Positions 56,970 to 64,000 of a stretch of 64,000 nt of DNA are shown piece after piece; positions within the stretch are counted from its first letter, which is position 1, and the number at the start of each line of letters is the position of its first letter. The DNA is taken from the NCBI GenBank assembly GCA_963783965.1, contig CAWAPQ010000007.1, positions 82,594 to 146,593 of the forward strand, written 5' to 3'. A program made the translations under genes and the position numbers. The notes under the pieces were generated by a model. It made no database searches and had not been told where the DNA came from. It saw nothing but the letters and a program-made list of their open reading frames with translations. Source of the stretch: Bog-473 sp963783965. GTDB taxonomy: Bacteria; Actinomycetota; Acidimicrobiia; Acidimicrobiales; RAAP-2.

Positions 56970-57602
56970 TCAGACCCTGCCCATGACCCGAGCCGGCTCG
57001 GTGCCCACGGGGGGCGCACGGGTCGGCCTGGGCGCCAGGATGGCGGCTCCAAGAGCGACGACGCCCACGGACAGCAAGACGGAGCCGATGCAGTCGAGGG
57101 GCGTGTGCCAGAAGGCGCCGATCACGGCCAACGACATCAGGAGAGTCCAGACGGCGGCGAAGGCGAAGGTGATGCCGCGTGCCAGGTTCCCGAGCACCGG
57201 GTAGAGCGCAAGCCACATTGCCAGCGCGGTCGCACAGACCGCGGTCACGTTCCCCGAGGGGAAACTCAGCTGCCCGCTGAACCGCTCCTGGGCCAGCGGC
57301 TTGGCAATGTATTCGCTGATCAGTAGCGCTGCGACGGCAAAGCCGGCGAGCACCCCGACCCGGAGCAGGACGCGGCGGAAGGCTGCGTAGACCACACTGA
57401 CAATGAAGACGGCCCCAATGAGCGGCACGGCGAGGAAGTCGGCCAAGTCGGCCCAGCGGTCGATGTCGGGAGGATGACCCAGCAGCTGAACGACATGGTG
57501 CTCCAGGCGGTATGCATTGAAGCCCCGGGACGCGGCAAGGCCCAAGAGCGCCGTTGCAAGCAGGCTCACCAGGGCAACGACCGTGAGCCGGAGACGCGAC
57601 AT
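56970..57602 (-). CDS. PAP2-superfamily membrane protein with altered active site
   Basis: A 210-residue protein with about six membrane segments. The three PAP2 phosphatase motifs are recognisable as KPLAQERF, SFPSGN and IGAFWHTPLDCIGS. In motif 2 the usual PSGH has become PSGN, so the acid-base His is missing, while the nucleophile His of motif 3 remains. It may be a degenerate phosphatase or have another role in lipid-linked metabolism. The ATG at 57602 follows a TAGCGT box (57611-57616, minus strand) by eight bases, which favours it over an upstream start. Confidence 0.75.
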   Translation of the reverse strand: MSRLRLTVVALVSLLATALLGLAASRGFNAYRLEHHVVQLLGHPPDIDRWADLADFLAVPLIGAVFIVSVVYAAFRRVLLRVGVLAGFAVAALLISEYIAKPLAQERFSGQLSFPSGNVTAVCATALAMWLALYPVLGNLARGITFAFAAVWTLLMSLAVIGAFWHTPLDCIGSVLLSVGVVALGAAILAPRPTRAPPVGTEPARVMGRV

Positions 57603-57708
57603 GGACACCAACGCTACGTGGCCCGAGGGGCCTTTCGTTCTCACCTCACCGGATCGAATCGACGACCGAGGACGGTCCTGTCGGGCAATCCGACTTTGAG
57701 CGCCTCCA

Positions 57709-58221
57709 TCAACCGTCGTTCTGCGCCAGGTCGAGTGCCTCCACGTCGACGCGATCTTTCATGGCGGCTGACGCATCTTCACGGCGCCCCACCTTGTCTG
57801 CCCGCAATGACGCGACACTGACGAGTCGAGCGCACGCTCCCTCGAGTTCCCTTGCGTCCTGGCCGAATGCTCCCTGGCTCCATTCGCCGCGCCCTTCCTG
57901 GAGCGGGGTGTACACAACCCCACAGACGTCACAGGCGAGCAACGCCAGGTCGAGATGGATCGCTCCGTTGCCGTACCCGGTGTACCCGTCCTCGCCATGC
58001 TGCGGTTGGTGTACCCAGCCGGCGTCGCGAAGCACCCGGTCCGCCGCGTGGAGGTCCCGCTGCCAGATGGCGAGGTCGATGTCGTCGTGGGTCCTGGTCA
58101 CGCGGCCCACGTAAAAGTCGACGGCCCATCCGCCGAAGAGCCAGTACTCGATTCCTTGTCGCGCGAAACGTTCGTGCAGCGTCCCGATCGCCGCGAGCTG
58201 CTGCCGCGCGGAGGCATTCAT
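57709..58221 (-). CDS. Nucleotidyltransferase-fold protein (ANT/LinB-like)
   Basis: A 170-residue protein. YWLFGGWAVDFYVGRVTRTHDDIDLAIW contains the GG...DxD metal site of the polymerase-beta-like nucleotidyltransferases, in the arrangement of lincosamide and 2''-aminoglycoside adenylyltransferases. DLALLACDVCGVVY and SLRADKVGRREDASAAMKDRVDVEAL fit the same group. Antibiotic modification is possible, but most chromosomal members are uncharacterised. The ATG overlaps the upstream SDR stop (ATGA). Confidence 0.8.
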   Translation of the reverse strand: MNASARQQLAAIGTLHERFARQGIEYWLFGGWAVDFYVGRVTRTHDDIDLAIWQRDLHAADRVLRDAGWVHQPQHGEDGYTGYGNGAIHLDLALLACDVCGVVYTPLQEGRGEWSQGAFGQDARELEGACARLVSVASLRADKVGRREDASAAMKDRVDVEALDLAQNDG

Positions 58222-58946
58222 GAGGTGATGCTGTCCCAGAACTCTTGAACCGCCGGATACACCAGTTCATGGTCTCGGGACAGTGACGCCTTGACGAACC
58301 GCGAGCGCTCGTCGGCGAGCACCTCTCTGTCGCCGGCTTCGATGGCGTCGCACGCCTGCCGGGCCACGGATTCGGGACTTAGCTTCGGCGCGTCGGTCCC
58401 CGCCGCCATGTCGGTGTCGATGAAGCTGGCATGGACGGCCACCACCAGCGTTCTCTGATGGGCCAGCTCGATGCGGATGCCGTTCGTCAAGGACCAGGCG
58501 GCCGCCTTCGAAGCGCCGTATGAGGCGTCGAGCGGGTTGGTGTAAAAGCTCGTTACCGAAAGCATGTTGACCACAGCTCCTCCGCCGTGCGACCCCAGCA
58601 CGGGGGCGAAGGATCGGCACATTTGCAACGTGCCGAAGTAGTTGGTCTCCATCTCGAGGCGGGCGGCCTCCAGCGTGGGGGCACCGATGAAGGTGCTCGC
58701 ACGCATCACTCCCGCATTGTTCACGAGCAGGCAGGTATCAGCGCACTGTTCCGCGACCGCCGCGACGGACTGCGGATCGGTGATGTCGAGCGCGATCGGC
58801 GTCACGCCGGACTCGGTGACCGCCGACGGATCACGGGCGGCTCCGTAGACCTTCGCCGCTCCCCGACTCACCAGTTCGCGGGCGTAGGCCCGGCCCAGCC
58901 CGCGGTTGGCACCTGTCACCAACGCAACGGTTCCGTCAATGTGCAT
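58218..58946 (-). CDS. SDR-family oxidoreductase
   Basis: A 242-residue short-chain dehydrogenase. VALVTGANRGLGRAYARELV, LLVNNAGVMRAS, MLSVTSFYTNPLDASYGASKAAAW (catalytic Ser, Tyr, Lys) and VHASFIDTDMAAG are present. An AGGGGAG lies very close to the ATG. It is coupled to the downstream nucleotidyltransferase-fold gene, with no obvious shared pathway. Confidence 0.9.
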   Translation of the reverse strand: MHIDGTVALVTGANRGLGRAYARELVSRGAAKVYGAARDPSAVTESGVTPIALDITDPQSVAAVAEQCADTCLLVNNAGVMRASTFIGAPTLEAARLEMETNYFGTLQMCRSFAPVLGSHGGGAVVNMLSVTSFYTNPLDASYGASKAAAWSLTNGIRIELAHQRTLVVAVHASFIDTDMAAGTDAPKLSPESVARQACDAIEAGDREVLADERSRFVKASLSRDHELVYPAVQEFWDSITS

Positions 58947-59084
58947 CGCTCCCCTTTGATCCGTGTTCTCGTACGAAGGATGGTCTGTGAGAGATCGCCC
59001 AGCTCGTCAACCTGTGTCACACCTGAGCCGTTTGCCGGCGCGGCAAAGGGCTATGGTGACGCCGACGCGTGCAAGGAGGACATC

Positions 59085-59480
59085 GTGCCCGAATTCCCCG
59101 GCGTAACTCACGTCGCGCTCACCGTCTCCGACGTTGACCGCAGTCGTCCCTGGTATCAGAGCCTCATCGGGAGCCCGCCGGTGATCGACGAGGACACGGG
59201 TGCATTCCATCATGTTGTGTGGCTCCTCGGGGGCCAGACACTCGTGGGAATCCACCAGTTCCCCGACCCACACGGGTCGGACCCGTTCGACGAGCGCCGG
59301 CCCGGTCTGGACCACGTGGCCTTCGCTTGCGCGAACCGCGGCGAGCTCGAACAGTGGGAGACGAAGCTCAACGAGCTGGGCATTGAGAACGGTGGTGTGG
59401 TCGACGCCCCCTACGGTTCGGGCCTCTCGTTCCGCGATCCCGACAACATCGCACTCGAGTTCTTCGCCCCGCCCGGCTGA
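59085..59480 (+). CDS. VOC-family (glyoxalase-like) protein
   Basis: A 131-residue protein. THVALTVSDVDRSRPWYQSLIGSPPV begins module 1, FHHVVWLLGGQTLVGIHQF continues it, LDHVAFACANRGELEQWETKLNELG begins module 2 and LSFRDPDNIALEFFAPP ends it with the Glu ligand. GCAAGGAGG provides a strong Shine-Dalgarno five bases before the GTG at 59085. The function is unknown. Confidence 0.87.
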   Translation: MPEFPGVTHVALTVSDVDRSRPWYQSLIGSPPVIDEDTGAFHHVVWLLGGQTLVGIHQFPDPHGSDPFDERRPGLDHVAFACANRGELEQWETKLNELGIENGGVVDAPYGSGLSFRDPDNIALEFFAPPG

Positions 59481-59513
59481 CGCCGTCCGCCGGGCGCCGC
59501 GACAACGCCCGGT

Positions 59514-59924
59514 TCACGTCCACGAGGGATCCCCTGGCGTGCCGCGCAACGCGAGCTCCAAGCCCTCCACGTCGGCGACGGTGACGGTGAGCGCCGAATG
59601 GCCGCTTCCACGCAGCGTCGATCGCACTTTCTCGGAGAAGTGGATGCAGACGCCGCTCTTGCTGTTCGTTCCGAAGGTCAAGCCGTCGTCGGCGAAGGAC
59701 ATTCGGACCCCGCAGGCCGTCCACCAGCGGTAGTCCCTGGTGATGTGCGCTCCGGCGATGTTCGACCGCGCCGTCGCGAGCTTCACGAAACCGAACGTCG
59801 CGACGAGAAGACCGTCCGTGAGCGTGACCCCGTCTCGGGACGGCCTGAGGAGGAACGGCAGCAGCACGGGCAGATAGCGTCGGTCGATCGCATAGCCGAA
59901 GTGCTGCGTGACTCCGCCCGTCAC
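59514..59924 (-). CDS. Conserved hypothetical protein coupled to the Clp-N protein
   Basis: A 136-residue soluble protein from the GTG at 59924, which overlaps the TGA of the Clp-N gene (GTGA). It contains TRDYRWWTACGVRMSFADDGLTFGTNSKSGVCIHFSEKV, a beta-rich pattern reminiscent of small PH-like domains, but I cannot assign a family. Tight coupling suggests a shared role with the Clp-N/zinc-ribbon protein. A longer frame to 60101 overlaps that gene and is rejected. Confidence 0.7.
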   Translation of the reverse strand: MTGGVTQHFGYAIDRRYLPVLLPFLLRPSRDGVTLTDGLLVATFGFVKLATARSNIAGAHITRDYRWWTACGVRMSFADDGLTFGTNSKSGVCIHFSEKVRSTLRGSGHSALTVTVADVEGLELALRGTPGDPSWT

Positions 59925-60613
59925 CCCCCGACCGAACTCGTCTCGCCCGGGTCGTCGTGCCTGAACATGTGCAACGTGGTCCCACATGCAGTGCAATAGA
60001 CCACGTGCAGTGACACAGGATCGACCTGTTCGTCGTCGGCAGGAACCGAGAGGGGACGGAATCGTGCCGTCACGCTGAGGATCGCGCTGCACCCTGGGCA
60101 AGACGGAACCCTCGGAGGCTCGCCCGGCGACGTTGACTTCTCTGATCCTTCGACGCGCCCGCTCGACGGCGTCTCGGATGGGCCGGTCATGAGGTCGGTC
60201 ACGGCCTGGCGCACCCGGAGCAGATCGACGCCGAGGTCGGCGAGCACCCGTGCCGCCACACCATCTCCCTCTCGCGCCAGGCCGAGGAGTATGTGTTCGG
60301 TTCCGATGTAGCTGTGGTTGAGCTGGAGCGCTTCACGGAGCGAGAGCTCGAGCACCTTCTTGGCTCGCGGCGTGAACGGAGGCGAATCGTTCGGGGCACT
60401 GCCCGATGCCCCGATCATCTCCACGACCTTCTCTCGGACGACCTCGAAAGAGACCCCGAGTCTCCGCAGCGCCTCCGCCCCCATGCCATCGCCCTCGCGC
60501 ATGACTCCGAGGAGAATGTGCTCGGTGCCGATGAACGAGTGATTGAGCAGGCGTGCTTCCTCCTGAGCGAAGGTCAGCACCCGCCGTGCCCGGTCGGTGA
60601 AGCGTTCGAACAC
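59921..60613 (-). CDS. Stand-alone Clp N-domain protein with C-terminal zinc ribbon
   Basis: A 230-residue protein. Two Clp-N repeats of the ClpC type are clear: VFERFTDRARRVLTFAQEEARLLNHSFIGTEHILLG (about 1-36) and FTPRAKKVLELSLREALQLNHSYIGTEHILLGLAREGDG (about 77-115). No AAA+ ATPase follows. After a Ser/Pro-rich linker there are CPGC (near 174) and CTAC (near 208), a likely four-Cys zinc ribbon. It could deliver substrates to, or compete with, ClpC. The GTG at 60613 follows TAGCCT (60621-60626, minus strand) by seven bases. Confidence 0.85.
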   Translation of the reverse strand: MFERFTDRARRVLTFAQEEARLLNHSFIGTEHILLGVMREGDGMGAEALRRLGVSFEVVREKVVEMIGASGSAPNDSPPFTPRAKKVLELSLREALQLNHSYIGTEHILLGLAREGDGVAARVLADLGVDLLRVRQAVTDLMTGPSETPSSGRVEGSEKSTSPGEPPRVPSCPGCSAILSVTARFRPLSVPADDEQVDPVSLHVVYCTACGTTLHMFRHDDPGETSSVGG

Positions 60614-60620
60614 ACCTCCA

Positions 60621-60626
60621 AGGCTA
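60621..60626 (-). promoter_or_regulatory. -10 box TAGCCT for the Clp-N gene
   Basis: TAGCCT on the minus strand ends seven bases before the GTG at 60613, inside the 64-base gap after the acyl-CoA dehydrogenase stop. Confidence 0.5.
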
Positions 60627-60677
60627 CTGTCCGGGCCCTCCCGGCGCAGGAGAGCCGGCCGTGGCGACGGAACGGTT

Positions 60678-61835
60678 TCAGCGCGGTGCGCGGGGCATCC
60701 CCAGCCCAATCATGGCAATGATGTCCCGCTGCACCTCGTTCGTCCCGCCGCCGAAGGTGAAGATGGTCTGGCTCCGGGCCTGGTTCTCCAGGCGGCCCCG
60801 AAGAATCGCACCTGGTGATCCCTCCATCAGGTACCCCGCTTGTCCGACCACTTCGAGCAGGAGTCGATAGACCTCGAGCGAGAGCTCGGTCCCGTAGACC
60901 TTCGTGGCCGAGGCATCGGCGGGGTTCAGCCCCTTGCCGGATGCCCACGCCACTTTCCAGTTCAACAGCTTGAGGACGTCGACCTTGGCGTGCGCTTTGG
61001 CCAGCATGATCTGGACCCACTCGTGATCCAGCACGGTGCGCCCGTCCCGGAGCCGGTGCTCCCGCGCCCAGCGGCGAACGTCCGTCAGGCTCCGCAAGAG
61101 CCCGGAGGCCGGGCAGATCGCCACACGTTCATGGTTCAGCTGATTGGTGATGAGCTTCCAGCCCTGGTTTTCGGACCCGACGAGGTTCTCTGCCGGAACA
61201 CGGACGTCCTCGTAGAACGTCGTGCTGGTGATGTCGCCTGCAATGGTGGGGAGTGGCGTCCAATGGAACCCCGGTGCGTCCACCGGAACGATGAACACCG
61301 AGAGGCCCTTGTGCTTGGGCGCTTCGGGATCGGTCCGTGCCGCCAGCCAGACGTAGTCCGCATATTGGATCGCGCTGGTGAAGATCTTCTGGCCGTTGAT
61401 CACGTACTCGTCCCCGTCGCGCACCGCTCGCGTCTTGAGCGAGGCCAGGTCGGTGCCGGCCGACGGCTCGGTGTAGCCGATGGAGAAGTGCACCTCTCCC
61501 TTCAGGATTCCGGGGAGGATTCGTTCCTTTTGTTCGTCGGTGCCGAGGGCCATGAGCGTCGGGCCCACGCTGTTCAGCGTCAGGAGCGGGAGCGGCACGC
61601 CCGCCCAGTGCGACTCCTCGACGAAGATCATCTGGTCGACGGGCCCTCTGGCCTGCCCGCCGTACTCCAGTGGCCACCCCAGCCCGAGCCAGCCGTCCTG
61701 CCCCATCCGGCGGACGTAGCGGATGTAGGACGGCTCGTCCGAAGCCGAGTCCTCGATTTCGGCGACGAGGCGCTCAAAATACCCGCGGAGCTGCTGTTGC
61801 AGGCTCCGTTGTTCCTCGGTCAACTCCAGGTACAC
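60678..61835 (-). CDS. Acyl-CoA dehydrogenase
   Basis: A 385-residue flavoenzyme of the FadE type. GQDGWLGLGWPLEYGGQ, IGYTEPSAGTDLASLKTRA (FAD/substrate loop), INGQKIFTSAIQYADYVWLAARTD, LNHERVAICPASGLL and TFGGGTNEVQRDIIAM define the fold. It would introduce a 2,3-double bond into an acyl-CoA. The substrate is unknown, and steroid-side-chain or branched substrates are common for this group. The GTG at 61835 has GGAGG upstream, and a CATAAT box (61874-61879, minus strand) would give a leadered transcript. Confidence 0.92.
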   Translation of the reverse strand: MYLELTEEQRSLQQQLRGYFERLVAEIEDSASDEPSYIRYVRRMGQDGWLGLGWPLEYGGQARGPVDQMIFVEESHWAGVPLPLLTLNSVGPTLMALGTDEQKERILPGILKGEVHFSIGYTEPSAGTDLASLKTRAVRDGDEYVINGQKIFTSAIQYADYVWLAARTDPEAPKHKGLSVFIVPVDAPGFHWTPLPTIAGDITSTTFYEDVRVPAENLVGSENQGWKLITNQLNHERVAICPASGLLRSLTDVRRWAREHRLRDGRTVLDHEWVQIMLAKAHAKVDVLKLLNWKVAWASGKGLNPADASATKVYGTELSLEVYRLLLEVVGQAGYLMEGSPGAILRGRLENQARSQTIFTFGGGTNEVQRDIIAMIGLGMPRAPR

Positions 61836-61946
61836 GTGGCCTCCGGCCGTGATCCTCGTCCGCCTTTGAGGGCATTATGGCGGGGACGGACCGTCTCACG
61901 CCTCGCATGATCGTGGACGGGCAGAATCGCAGCCAGGGAGGGATCG

Positions 61947-62513
61947 ATGGCGAGTGCAATGGTGTTCGTGGATGACGCTGTGCTGGGGTATCTCCCGCCC
62001 CTCTGCGCCAAGACCGGGGACGAAACCACCGATCGCCTGGTGATGACGGTTCCCGTGGGCCGGAGTGAGGGGTTGGGCATCGCGTGGCTGCTCCTTCTCG
62101 CCGGTCCACTCGGGTGGCTTGGCCTGTTCCTGTACGCCGCTCTGCGACGCGAGGAGAACCTCACCGTGCGGTTGCCCTACTGCGACGCGGCCTACAACGA
62201 CCTCGTGCGAGCCCGCCGGGCGCGTCGCAATGCGGGCATCGCCACAGTCGTTTTTGCTCTCATGGCGCTGGCGGTCGTCATCCCCGAGACCTACTTCGCG
62301 CATGCCGCCGCGGCTGCCTTGGGTGTGCTGGCGATGGGATGCTTCCTCGTCTTCGTCGGGGAGACGTTCCACGTCCGCCGGGCCGCCGTTCGAGTTCAGC
62401 TCGATGGATCGCGACGATGGGTCACGTTGTCGAGGATCAGCGATCCACTGGCGGAGGCCATCAAGCGGTCGCAACGCAACCAACGACGCATGGACGTCTC
62501 CACAACTCCCTAG
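61947..62513 (+). CDS. Hypothetical membrane protein
   Basis: A 188-residue protein with about four hydrophobic segments in two pairs (GIAWLLLLAGPLGWLGLFLYAAL, then IATVVFALMALAVVIPETYFA and AAAAALGVLAMGCFLVFVGETF). The hydrophilic N-terminus contains PPLCAKTGDETTDRLVMTV and the C-terminus VTLSRISDPLAEAIKRSQRNQ. I do not recognise a family. A GGGAGGG lies just before the ATG. It is divergent from the acyl-CoA dehydrogenase. Confidence 0.75.
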   Translation: MASAMVFVDDAVLGYLPPLCAKTGDETTDRLVMTVPVGRSEGLGIAWLLLLAGPLGWLGLFLYAALRREENLTVRLPYCDAAYNDLVRARRARRNAGIATVVFALMALAVVIPETYFAHAAAAALGVLAMGCFLVFVGETFHVRRAAVRVQLDGSRRWVTLSRISDPLAEAIKRSQRNQRRMDVSTTP

Positions 62514-62546
62514 CAGCACCGGCCGGAGGATCGTTCTTCTCCGCCG

Positions 62547-63623
62547 CTAGGCCCGGTTGGCTCCGAGCCCACCGATGCCGAGCGATCCGTCCATGACCCC
62601 CTCGCCCGGAAGGTCGTCTTCGCCTGACGCAGCCGAATCCGAACCGTTCTCGTCCCCCGCCCACGGCGGAGGATCGTCGAGAAAGTCCGAAGTCGGCACG
62701 AAGAACAGTGTCCCGGTGACTGCGGTCGAGAAATCGAGGATGCGGTCGTAGTTGCCAGGCGGATCGCCGAGGAACATGTGCTGGAGCATCAACTCGGTGA
62801 CCGACGGGGTCGCGGCGTACCCGATGAAGTAGGTACCGAACTCCCCGGCACCCAACGACCCGAATGGCATGTTCTCCCGCAGGATCTGACGCTGGGTGCC
62901 ATCGGGTTCAATAATGGTGTTGAGCGCGACGTGCGAGTTGGAGGGTTTGACCTCATCGTCCATCTCCACGTTGGAGAGTTTGGCCCGCCCGATCACCCGT
63001 TCCTGCTCCTCGACGGTCAGGGCGTCCCAGGCGGCCAAGTCGTGCAGGTACTTCTGCACGACGACGTAGCTCCCGCCGGCGAATGCCGGGTCCTCGGCAT
63101 CGAGGGTCACCGCGAGTGCCGCCGCTTGCCCGGTCGGATTCTCCGTCCCGTCGACGAATCCCAACAGATCCCTCTCGTCGAAATACTTGAACCCGTGGAT
63201 CTCGTCGACCACCGTGGCCGCGCCCGACAGACGCCCCACCACCAAGGACGCCAGTTCCCAGCAGAGATCCATCGTCGCGGATCGGATGTGGAACAAGAGA
63301 TCGCCGGGAGTGGAGACCGCCTGGTGCCGATCGCCGACCAACGCCCGGAACGGGTGCAACTCAGCGGGCCGGGGACCCGCGAAGAGACGATCCCAAGCAG
63401 CCGATCCCACTCCCGTCACCATGGCGAGCCCACCCTCCGGAGAGCGGAAGGACACCGTCCGGACCAGTCCCGTCAGATCGGCGAGCAAGTCGTAGACCAC
63501 TGACTCGCCGCCGTCATCGATCGTCAGGACCAAGATGACGGCACTCGCCGTGAGCGGGGTGAGCACGGGCTGGGCCACCGGTGGTCCCGCAACGGCCTCG
63601 GGACTCTGCGAGACATTCGCCAT
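62547..63623 (-). CDS. Dyp-type peroxidase
   Basis: A 358-residue haem peroxidase. The hallmark GFVDGTENP (near residue 155) supplies the distal Asp, SNSHVALN the proximal haem His, and RQILRENMPFG the distal Arg. FIGYAATPSVTELMLQHMFLG is conserved near the end, and the acidic C-terminal tail is variable. There is no Tat signal, so it is probably cytoplasmic or an encapsulin cargo. The acidic tail is a possible targeting segment, but no encapsulin gene is in this window. The ATG at 63623 avoids a charged, non-conserved extension. Confidence 0.93.
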   Translation of the reverse strand: MANVSQSPEAVAGPPVAQPVLTPLTASAVILVLTIDDGGESVVYDLLADLTGLVRTVSFRSPEGGLAMVTGVGSAAWDRLFAGPRPAELHPFRALVGDRHQAVSTPGDLLFHIRSATMDLCWELASLVVGRLSGAATVVDEIHGFKYFDERDLLGFVDGTENPTGQAAALAVTLDAEDPAFAGGSYVVVQKYLHDLAAWDALTVEEQERVIGRAKLSNVEMDDEVKPSNSHVALNTIIEPDGTQRQILRENMPFGSLGAGEFGTYFIGYAATPSVTELMLQHMFLGDPPGNYDRILDFSTAVTGTLFFVPTSDFLDDPPPWAGDENGSDSAASGEDDLPGEGVMDGSLGIGGLGANRA

Positions 63624-63710
63624 CGTCGTGCTACTCGGCTTCCTCTCCGGGCGTTCCACGTGGCCATGACGGCCCGCGGGACAGGTCCACGGGGAGCGTA
63701 GCGGTCGCGC

Positions 63711-64000
63711 CTATGGGCAGGCCCCGAAGGGGTCGATGGAGGCGTAGGACTCGCCGAACTTCTGCTGCTCGGTCGAGAGCTGGCCCGTCATGTACCAGGA
63801 GTTAGCCGACTCGTTCATGTAGGCCTGGGGGCACGGATCCGAGATCGCGATCGTCGGACCGTTCGGGCAGGCATCCGGGAACTGCGGCGTGCCGTGCAGA
63901 CACGTCATCGCCTCGTGGCCCTCGGCATAACCAGGGCAGTCGAGGGCGAAACCCGGAGCCGCATACGTCTGGAGATATGCCAGGGCTGCCGCACACCCCC
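63711..64000 (-). CDS. Cys-rich probably exported protein, 5' end outside window
   Basis: The C-terminal 96 residues are visible. They include TYAAPGFALDCPGYAEGHEAM, TCLHGTPQFPDACPNG, ISDPCPQAYMNESANSW and end SIDPFGACP, with five Cys in a regular spacing that suggests disulfides in an exported protein. The rest, including any signal peptide, runs off the right edge. I do not recognise a named family. An ATG at 63908 lies within the conserved region and is unlikely to be the start. Confidence 0.7.
   Translation of the reverse strand, partial: GCAAALAYLQTYAAPGFALDCPGYAEGHEAMTCLHGTPQFPDACPNGPTIAISDPCPQAYMNESANSWYMTGQLSTEQQKFGESYASIDPFGACP

Noticed and set aside
57709..58221. Antibiotic resistance gene
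   Set aside because: The nucleotidyltransferase fold is recognisable but there is no mobile context and no sequence feature specific to a drug substrate, so only the fold is called.
62547..63623. Encapsulin-peroxidase system
   Set aside because: The Dyp-type peroxidase is clear, but no encapsulin shell gene is in the window and the acidic tail alone is not enough evidence.
1..64000. tRNA genes, rRNA genes, CRISPR arrays, prophage or integrase genes
   Set aside because: I looked for T-loop sequences, regularly spaced repeats and typical phage or integrase motifs by eye and saw none. A covariance or repeat search was not possible here.

Overview
The window is a high-GC, gene-dense chromosomal segment with many GTG starts, many 4-base ATGA/GTGA overlaps, luciferase-like (probably F420-linked) oxidoreductases, an actinobacterial-type acyl-CoA carboxylase alpha chain and a metH. 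This suggests an actinobacterium. An uncultured Acidimicrobiia-like lineage is my best guess, but that is inference from gene style, not from a marker gene. I see no rRNA, tRNA, CRISPR array, integrase or insertion sequence. The gene set looks mostly chromosomal, with two visible frame disruptions (a sulfatase near 22.15 kb and the 3' end of rmlB near 32.93 kb).

Layout. 0-2.3 kb: a truncated luciferase-like oxidoreductase and a threonine aldolase, divergent from a hotdog thioesterase. 2.3-6.3 kb: four tightly overlapping genes (luciferase-like oxidoreductase, SCP-type thiolase, KAS III-like synthase, NTP transferase) that look like one small pathway of unknown product. 6.25-6.82 kb: a non-coding, hairpin-filled stretch with a good promoter reading leftward, the best candidate here for an undescribed RNA. 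6.8-11.8 kb: a GH43-type secreted protein, then a copper-handling operon (unknown membrane protein, CopC-CopD fusion, YcnI-type protein). 11.9-20 kb: YceH, a membrane collagen-like protein, SDR plus aldehyde dehydrogenase, an acyl-CoA synthetase, acetyltransferases, tag and a quinone oxidoreductase. 20-23.2 kb: a lower-GC stretch with small membrane proteins, a universal stress protein and a frameshifted sulfatase. 23.3-26.9 kb: a secreted protein, luciferase-like oxidoreductase and SDR, then an ArsR-type regulator with an SRPBCC protein.

27-34 kb: a leftward envelope-glycan operon: rmlB, rmlD, UDP-glucose dehydrogenase, UDP-xylose-synthase-like epimerase, two GT2 glycosyltransferases and a tandem retropepsin-like membrane protease. 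33.9-38 kb: biotin ligase divergent from its likely substrate, the acyl-CoA carboxylase alpha chain, followed by an M20 amidohydrolase and a small monooxygenase. 38-50 kb: TPR, HAD and GNAT proteins, methylmalonyl-CoA mutase large subunit, VOC protein, CtaG, aldo/keto reductase, hydrolase, CapA-type protein, methyltransferase, rhodanese-MoeB and nitroreductase. 50-64 kb: cob(I)alamin adenosyltransferase divergent from metH, several small enzymes, a Clp-N/zinc-ribbon protein, acyl-CoA dehydrogenase, Dyp-type peroxidase and a truncated Cys-rich exported protein.

A regulatory theme runs through the window. A large share of first-in-operon genes have a TANNNT -10 box ending 6-9 bases before the start codon, which predicts leaderless mRNAs. 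I used this to choose several starts. In two divergent pairs (19.06 and 34.69 kb) the two -10 boxes share the same TA step, giving overlapping bidirectional promoters.
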